A stretch of DNA of 64,000 bases from Symsagittifera roscoffensis (lineage: Eukaryota; Xenacoelomorpha; Acoela; Convolutidae), in NCBI RefSeq assembly GCF_963678635.1, contig NC_087066.1:42183811-42247810 (forward strand). Reading direction: 5' to 3'. Under the pieces are notes generated by a model that saw only the letters and a program-made list of their open reading frames with translations, was not told the DNA's origin and ran no database searches. A program made the position numbers and the translations under genes. This document shows positions 58,540-64,000 of the stretch, one piece after another (position 1 is the stretch's first letter; each line of letters begins with the position of its first letter).

Positions 58540-60685
58540 TTGTTCAGGCTGTTCTATGTTTCAATCTCTCGAAACCCGATCATAACAATCCTTCCTCCCG
58601 AACAAGTTCCCAGGATTTACTAGTCACACATTACGACTGTGAAGAAAATGAACAAAAAACATTACATAAATATGCAATAAATCGAGTCACTCAATGCGAA
58701 TCCGAACCACAATCAATTGAAACAACAAACATAATAGCTACACTACTCAAAAGCACGAGACTACAACGCTAACAAGATATAAATTCACTGCGACAACTTC
58801 CGAAAAGAAAGTACATGGTTCCCAAATCTCAAACGGAAACAAAAACAGACTAGATCATGAATCCTTCTACCAAAGTAACATCGAAAGACTTTTACACCTC
58901 AGCCCTGACGATTTTAAAAACGAACTTAAATGATTAAAAGTCACATCAAACAAAGGCAGAACCAGAAAATTGGTAAATTTTCAAATTTTTCCAGACTCCG
59001 CACATCAAGCCGAACTTGAAATATACCAAGGTCATATAAAACTAGATGACGAATTTCCCTTCCACGGAAGTGGAAGATTAACCTACGATCTCAATGACAA
59101 AAATTGGATACCACACATTGCAATAAACAACTCCTCAAATTGTAAAGCCGACACAAAAAAGGATATCAAGAACTAATGTTTTTTTATTGGAAAACAACTT
59201 GAAAAAGTACAACTAAGACGTGATTTAAACGATAAAACTTAAATTTAACAAGGAATCAGACTCCTTTGCAAAAATGACCAAGGATACCGCGATCCTACTA
59301 CACGCACACAAGCAACAAATGTTTGGTTCCCCGAAGACACCTGTACCACATTCCAAGTAGCAAAAATACACGCTAGAATGATAAAGTTTCACCAAAAAGA
59401 TTTTATTGAATCAATCCCATTTGAAGATGTGAACTCTGATCAACTCAGACATAGTAATTATAGATTTAGAAACATTCATAATATGGAAAATAAATTGACA
59501 CGTTTCCAAATATACCCAGAAACGGAAGTTGCATGTAAATACACCAAACCACTTTACAAATAACAATACTCGGAAATATTTGTCGAATAGAAAGAAGGTT
59601 TCGAAATTAATACAGGAAAACTAATTATACATCCAAGGCTACACCTCACTCAACCACAATGTTTTACAACCTGTGTTTTTTAGAAACTGTATATGTCCCA
59701 GTACAATTTCTAAAAAACACAGGAAGATTTAGTGGAAAATTAAAGCCACAAGACAAAGACAGTACACGTTTACAAGAACTATCACTCATGAACAACACCC
59801 ATTTTGGCGCAATTCACTATGACATACATTTAGACATGAAATTAGACTAAACAATAAGTAGAATCTTTCATGAAATGTCTTTGACAGAACTTGAAAGACT
59901 TCATCAACTATGCGAAATTTTACAATCACTTGCACTAGCAGTACTTAAAATCTCTTATGCAGGATATTTATTGTCAGGTAACAGATCAAATTTTATTGAC
60001 TACGAAGGAAACATTTTATGGTATAACACTTGTACCAAAAAAGTATCACCTTTATATGTTTTTGAAGACAAAAGATGCTATGAAAGAATCCCAATATTTT
60101 ACAAAAGTAAAGTACATTTTGTTGATACACGCTCTCAAAGAGTTTATTTTGATACAGCAGTTCCATGTCGATCCGAAAATAGCCACAATATAGTTCAATT
60201 AAATCCTGACGAAGATAAATACTATCTTCTCACACCATATCCTAAACTTATGCAACCACTGAAAAAGTTTTCACCAGAAAGCATTAGAGCTATTGCCCTC
60301 AATCCAAATATCGATTTACAATCGATCGGCATATACTCTAAATCCGACCTTCAACATCACAAACGTACACAGCATATTCAAGTATTACTCACAAAATGGA
60401 CACTTACGCATGTTTTCAGACATATACACACAAGACTATAGCGGATATTTTAAAGTTATAAAAGATTATATATACTTAAATGGCTAAAAACCCAGACCCC
60501 AAGATATATCACCGAAAAATATTTTCAGTTTTGTAAATCTGAAAAACAAACTTCTTGCCTTTGTAGGACGGCCCTACTACATCTTAGAAAGATTGAATAA
60601 ATTGTACGCAATGTTTAACTTTCTTGGATTTCTTTTCTCTCTCGTAAAGGAATCTACAATACATGCAAAATACACACACAAGTAA
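58518..60685 (+). pseudogene. env-like glycoprotein gene, copy C
   Basis: The gene follows pol and the accessory ORF, as env does. The ATG at 58518 opens a hydrophobic signal-like N terminus of about 16 residues. A Cys-containing ectodomain follows, with conserved-looking spacing of Cys residues, for example around 58638, 59526-59536, 60033 and 60078. A hydrophobic segment near 60611-60650 (FNFLGFLFSLV) is the likely transmembrane anchor, and the frame ends at TAA 60683. Frameshifts occur at about 58750, 59680 and 60365, with stops at 58931, 59174, 59561, 59848 and 60485, so no full protein can be made. I believe it belongs to an env-like family of invertebrate gypsy-type elements, but I cannot name the class (errantivirus-like, chuvirus-like or other) from sight. 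An envelope role is inferred from position and topology. Confidence 0.65.
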
Positions 60686-61946
60686 ACAAACAAGCAAGCG
60701 TAGCACGCATACTTTTAGCAGAATTTTTTTAGAACTTTTTAGAAAAATACATTTAGACGTTCAAATAAAAGATTACAATACAAAGCTATCAACAACGCCA
60801 AACACATATGACGAAACACGAAATAATACAAATAAAACGCCTACAGCACCAAAACTACAAAACCTAAACCATAACCATCCCTTATCATTGGTACCACGAA
60901 ATTTCAGAAATATAGCTCTAACAGACCTCATAACTTCCAGATCTAATTATCCACAAAGCCCAAATCAACACATAATAACCCAACAACCCAGTATAGAAGA
61001 CAGATTCGAACAAATTATAGAACAACCACATACCACTAACTTTCGTTCTCAGAACCACCATCTTTTTGAGCCACGATGAGCCGTCAAATTGGATCCCTCC
61101 ATCGATCAATTTCCCACCCAGCCAACCTCCAGAACAATCTTTCCATCATCCCATTTTGCTTTCCCCCCCAGCTCAATCACCTGATCATAACATTTCATCC
61201 AGTATGGAATCAGACACTAAATCCAACTCAACAGTATATAACACTATCTCCCATATCTATAACTCTGATATCGAAACATCCGACGAATTTGCCAATTCTG
61301 AACCCAGTCCATCTACATTTCCCCAAACTCCCTTTCAACCTATTCATTCCCAAGTCCAAATCGCACCCCCTCTCCCATTTCAAACGTGACACCCATATAT
61401 TCCCCTCTAACCAGTGAATCATCCAATAACAACGACTCAGAAAACACGCAAATATCACACGAGCTTGATAACTTCATCACAATTCAACAGCAATCACTAC
61501 ACCCTCAAACAGTAACCATTCGCCAACTCTCACAATCAATAATATCATCCAACCCATCGACATCAACCCCCTCTTCAATTTACACCCTTCACAAAACCCG
61601 ACTTCCTCATCAACCCCATCCTCTAGTACAAACCGCGCTTACCGAACCTTTAAAAGAAAATTCACAAATACTCCATTCCCATCTAACCCAGGAACATCCA
61701 GAACATTTATCAATCAACCACTTCACACTAACACCAAAGAATTTCTCCAAATATCTCTACCCTTTTTCCCACAATACACATACTTCCATTCAGACCCCAA
61801 TGAAGAGAAAACTAATTATAACACCCCATAACAACCTAATTATGCAGCACCCAACTCTATCTTCTAACAACAGCGCTAACACCAAAACAATTCAGACAGA
61901 TAGGATACAGACAATCATTAATCAAATTCACCGCACCAAAAACTAA
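60663..61946 (+). pseudogene. Pro/Ser/Asn-rich ORF overlapping the env 3' end
   Basis: The first segment opens at the ATG at 60663, 23 nt inside env, and reads 138 codons to 61079, starting with a Thr/Ser/Lys-rich stretch. The second segment continues in another frame (61066-61389) and is very rich in Pro, Ser and Asn. The third returns to the first frame (about 61386-61946, 186 codons) and contains NSHELDNFITIQQQ-like and Thr/Pro/His-rich parts. Two frameshifts, at about 61075 and 61386, are therefore the only damage. The low-complexity make-up resembles the middle of the accessory ORF at 57229, but I see no alignable similarity. Family unknown. It could be a cytoplasmic regulator of the element or an unrelated decayed gene. 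Confidence 0.45.
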
Positions 61947-62292
61947 TGATTATTATATCGATTATTTTGATTATTAACATCATACGACCTAACGAAGACA
62001 TCTTTCTAAACAACGACTTATTTGCTAACCCTCAACTAACAGAAATTTTTTTCATCAAAACCCCATGCAATTTCACCCTCAACACCTTAAATAAAAAATA
62101 CGACAACGTCATTTTAGCAGCACTCCGTGATAATCATGCTTATGATTCAAACTTCAACAAATTTAACCACTTTTCACAAACCTTCCATTTCAAATTGCAA
62201 CCAAACTCTTAAACGTAGACGAATCCCGCCCACTAATCGTCCCGCACGAATTCCTCCAGCCCGTTGAAATCCCGATCCTAGAATTCATTTAA
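61946..62292 (+). pseudogene. short ORF with hydrophobic N terminus, overlapping the previous stop
   Basis: The ATG at 61946 shares bases with the preceding stop (TAATG at 61944-61948), an arrangement compatible with termination-reinitiation. The first 14 residues are almost all Ile/Leu/Val/Ser/Asn (MIIISIILIINIIRP), signal-peptide or anchor-like. A mixed region follows (FFIKTPCNFTLN, then ALRDNHAYDSN) to the TAA at 62210. A one-base shift near 62200 would continue through a protein-like PHEFLQPVEIPILEFI segment to the TAA at 62290. Together this is about 115 codons. I do not recognise it. Confidence 0.4.
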
Positions 62293-62341
62293 AACACTCG
62301 CTATAATCATAAACTCTAAAACCTTATCCAAAACACACCGT

Positions 62342-62690
62342 ATGAACTATCACCTAGCAAGCACTGAAGAGCCTAACACCACTAAAGCACTCGAATTGCT
62401 TTGGCCACTTCTTCAAACTAAACTTATCATCCGTTTGCTAGCTAAATTCTTAACCTCATCAGACATCATCCACGACGTTTTTTCCCAAGGATTCTTCACC
62501 GACGATCAGGTAATACGTTTTAAATATATTACTAATAAATTCGAACAAAACTAACCATTCTTAATAAATGTTTTCTTTTTCTTCATAGGCACGATTATCA
62601 ATCATCTACAAAACCAAAAGCGAAATAAAAACAGGAAACTTTTCTAAATTCATAAACTTTCATTTACCAATTTCAATTATTACGCAATAG
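62342..62690 (+). CDS. candidate two-exon gene, 89 aa, weak CARD-like pattern
   Basis: Exon 1 is 62342-62509 (56 codons from ATG) and exon 2 is 62589-62690 (33 codons plus TAG). The joint is between codons. The predicted protein is helical: TTKALELLWPLLQTKL, then LLAKFLTSSDIIHDVF, then a GFFTDDQ turn at the end of exon 1, then two further amphipathic stretches in exon 2. Length near 90 residues and a Gly-x-x-Thr turn after two or three helices are reminiscent of a CARD-type death-fold domain, but the first part is a few residues longer than usual and I have no search to confirm it. A poly(A) signal AATAAA lies 19 nt past the stop. Unspliced, exon 1 would read on to a TAA at 62552. It could be a host gene or an accessory gene of copy C. 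Confidence 0.45.
62510..62588 (+). other. candidate 79-nt intron
   Basis: The donor is CAG/GTAATA at 62507-62515. The acceptor is a pyrimidine-rich GTTTTCTTTTTCTTCATAG/G ending at 62588. A good branch-point match, AACTAAC, ends at 62555, about 33 nt before the acceptor. All three signals fit a short invertebrate-type intron, and the intron length keeps the reading frame because both exons break at a codon boundary. Confidence 0.5.
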
Positions 62691-62708
62691 AATTTTCCCG
62701 TACCAAGC

Positions 62709-62714
62709 AATAAA
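62709..62714 (+). terminator. poly(A) signal candidate
   Basis: AATAAA stands 19 nt after the stop of the candidate spliced gene. The sequence is common by chance in AT-rich DNA, so the position is what gives it weight. Confidence 0.4.
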
Positions 62715-63767
62715 TTATTATACGAATTTTTTCCCCAATGCAGTAAATTTCCATACAAATGAAAATAAATTGATAATTTCAATCCCAAATCAAGCGATAA
62801 ACTTCATGATTTTAAAGTAGTAAATAATTATAAATTGTCCATAAACTGCCCATAGCAGTACTAACTTTTTCAAAGACGCTTCTTTTTATTCACTCGCCCT
62901 CAAATTCTATCCACAATTGCACAGCTCGCCCACGAAGAATGTTTAAAATAATGAATTTAAGTTTTAATTTTCACTGCTAACAACTCTAACAAGTTTTAAG
63001 AGGTTTCAAACTTTCCTTTAACCCGGTTGGAAATGAATTATATAATAATCCAAACTAACCAACGTAAGCTTACTAAACACCACAAACCACAACCTCGCAG
63101 CATGACAAAGAAAAGAAAACCCACGGTAACCAAACTGGATTAATACCAGCTTAGAACTGGATAAATTATTCTTTTGAAGACTATTTTTAAGTCTGAACAC
63201 AAAAGAACAAAACACCAAAAAGTCAAAAGACAAACCCAAAACAAACAATTTGATTTTTGAGAAAAATACATAACTATGACAACAAAAGAAAACACCAGTA
63301 ATAAAAATTAGCACGAAAGGTTGAACTAAAACAGGACCCTCTCAAAAAGAGAGCATGAAATTATACCCTCACTTCTGGTCCAACCCACCAGAAGATGACG
63401 TCCTGAGCATGCTCTATAGCCGGCCTCACCCATCGTGCTTCATCCACGCTTTGTGACACCCACGACTCTATTTTTGACGAGAGTGTGAGTAGTTCTTTCT
63501 CAAGTGAGTAGTATTTTTCTCAAGTGTGAGTAGTTCTTAAAAATAATCGAACTAAAAAAAATTGCGATAAAAACTAATAAAAGATTATGACTAAAAAACA
63601 ACATTAACAAAGATTTATATATGTAAACAATACAATGTAGTATATAGATAATTTACAACCCAAGACGAGCAGCAAGGAACTTTACAACCCAATCATACTC
63701 CAATTACGGAATGGCAAAACCCACCTGACATGCTGCCTACAGTCACTACACTCAACGGATTTAAAAT
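62715..63767. other. AT-rich stretch without a recognised gene
   Basis: No domain or RNA gene is seen. A more GC-rich island at 63362-63480 has no motif that I recognise. A minus-strand open stretch at 63018-63314 is rich in Phe and Leu as expected from A-rich DNA read backwards, and is not called. Confidence 0.5.
63483..63538 (+). repeat. short imperfect tandem repeat, about 20 bp, near three copies
   Basis: GTGTGAGTAGTTCTT, then TTCTCAAGTGAGTAGTA, then TTTTTCTCAAGTGTGAGTAG are three imperfect repeats of one roughly 20-bp unit. Nothing similar is seen elsewhere in the window. Confidence 0.7.
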
Positions 63768-64000
63768 ACGACTTGGCATCGCAGCAAAGGAAACCCATTG
63801 CAACAGAACAATGGCCATCTCGATGTTCGAGTATACGTACAGATCCGAGTAAACAGGCACTTCATCCAAAGTCAAACCACTGCCACATTCGAACGGGATT
63901 GAGAATGGCAATGTAGAATAGCAATGTTCCTATGCTCTAAAATCAACCAGATCAACAATCATCAGAACCGATCAGAAACCTTAATTCGATCTCCCGAAAC
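63768..64000. repeat. 552-bp module, copy M8 (outside the satellite, runs off the window)
   Basis: From ACGACTTGGCATCGCAGC at 63768 the sequence matches module positions from about 90 onward to the end of the window. The left end is joined to non-satellite DNA (CGGATTTAAAAT) instead of the usual module start. The copy resembles M4-M7 with a few private changes (ACCACTGCC, GAATGGCAATG). It shows that the module is not confined to the array. Confidence 0.8.

Larger units (their letters stand above)
46979..60685 (+). mobile_element. Ty3/gypsy-like env-containing retroelement, copy C (longest)
   Basis: The order is leader, small basic ORF, gag, protease, reverse transcriptase, RNase H, integrase, accessory ORF, env-like ORF. 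The pol domain order (RT and RNase H before integrase) is that of Ty3/gypsy elements and retroviruses. All large genes are disrupted. No 3' LTR is recognised within the window. The right limit is uncertain: two more ORFs overlap the env end and could extend the element to about 62292. Confidence 0.85.

Noticed and set aside
61076-61417. Second plus-strand frame overlapping the Pro/Ser-rich ORF
   Set aside because: The neighbouring frame links better to the segments on both sides; this one is probably a low-complexity shadow.
63018-63314. 98-codon minus-strand open frame with membrane-like stretches
   Set aside because: The Phe/Leu-rich sequence is what A-rich DNA gives when read backwards; no other support.

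Overview
The window is repeat-dominated, AT-rich eukaryotic DNA. It holds decayed LTR-type and Penelope-type retroelements, a GC-richer tandem satellite, one plausible spliced small gene, and no bacterial-style gene packing. The retroelement families (Ty3/gypsy-like gag-pol with an env-like gene, and a Penelope-like reverse transcriptase with a GIY-YIG domain) fit an invertebrate animal best. This is inference; no host gene fixes the taxon.

Layout. 1-3301: the 5' coding part of a decayed Ty3/gypsy-like element (copy A), cut off on its right. 3302-8757: AT-rich DNA with a decayed Penelope-like fragment at 6141-7480. 8758-46527: about 32 kb of a 50-bp satellite (roughly 640 units by length), interrupted by six or seven copies of a 552-bp module and by a second, truncated retroelement copy (B, 13103-15236). 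46979-60685: the longest retroelement copy (C), with leader, a small basic ORF, gag, protease, reverse transcriptase, RNase H, integrase, an accessory ORF and an env-like gene. 60663-62292: two further disrupted ORFs that overlap the env end and each other. 62342-62690: a candidate two-exon gene with a clean intron and a poly(A) signal. 63768-64000: an eighth copy of the module, outside the satellite.

How the parts relate. Copies A, B and C share the same gene order and several of the same disabling mutations, so they were probably multiplied after the element was already defective, by segmental duplication or by help in trans. The order satellite, module, retroelement leader, small ORF, gag occurs twice (at B and at C), which suggests that the satellite/retroelement junction was itself duplicated. 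The satellite shows nested higher-order repeats (298, 448, 648, 796, 896, 948, 1297 and 1448 bp spacings), the expected result of repeated unequal exchange. Copy C cannot be autonomous: its integrase core has lost the stretch that should carry two of the three catalytic acidic residues, and gag, pol and env all carry stops and frameshifts.

The most unusual points are the dense ORF arrangement downstream of pol in copy C, the small spliced gene at its 3' edge with a weak CARD-like pattern, and the module that amplifies with the satellite yet also exists outside it. All similarity statements come from reading the sequence; no database search was run.
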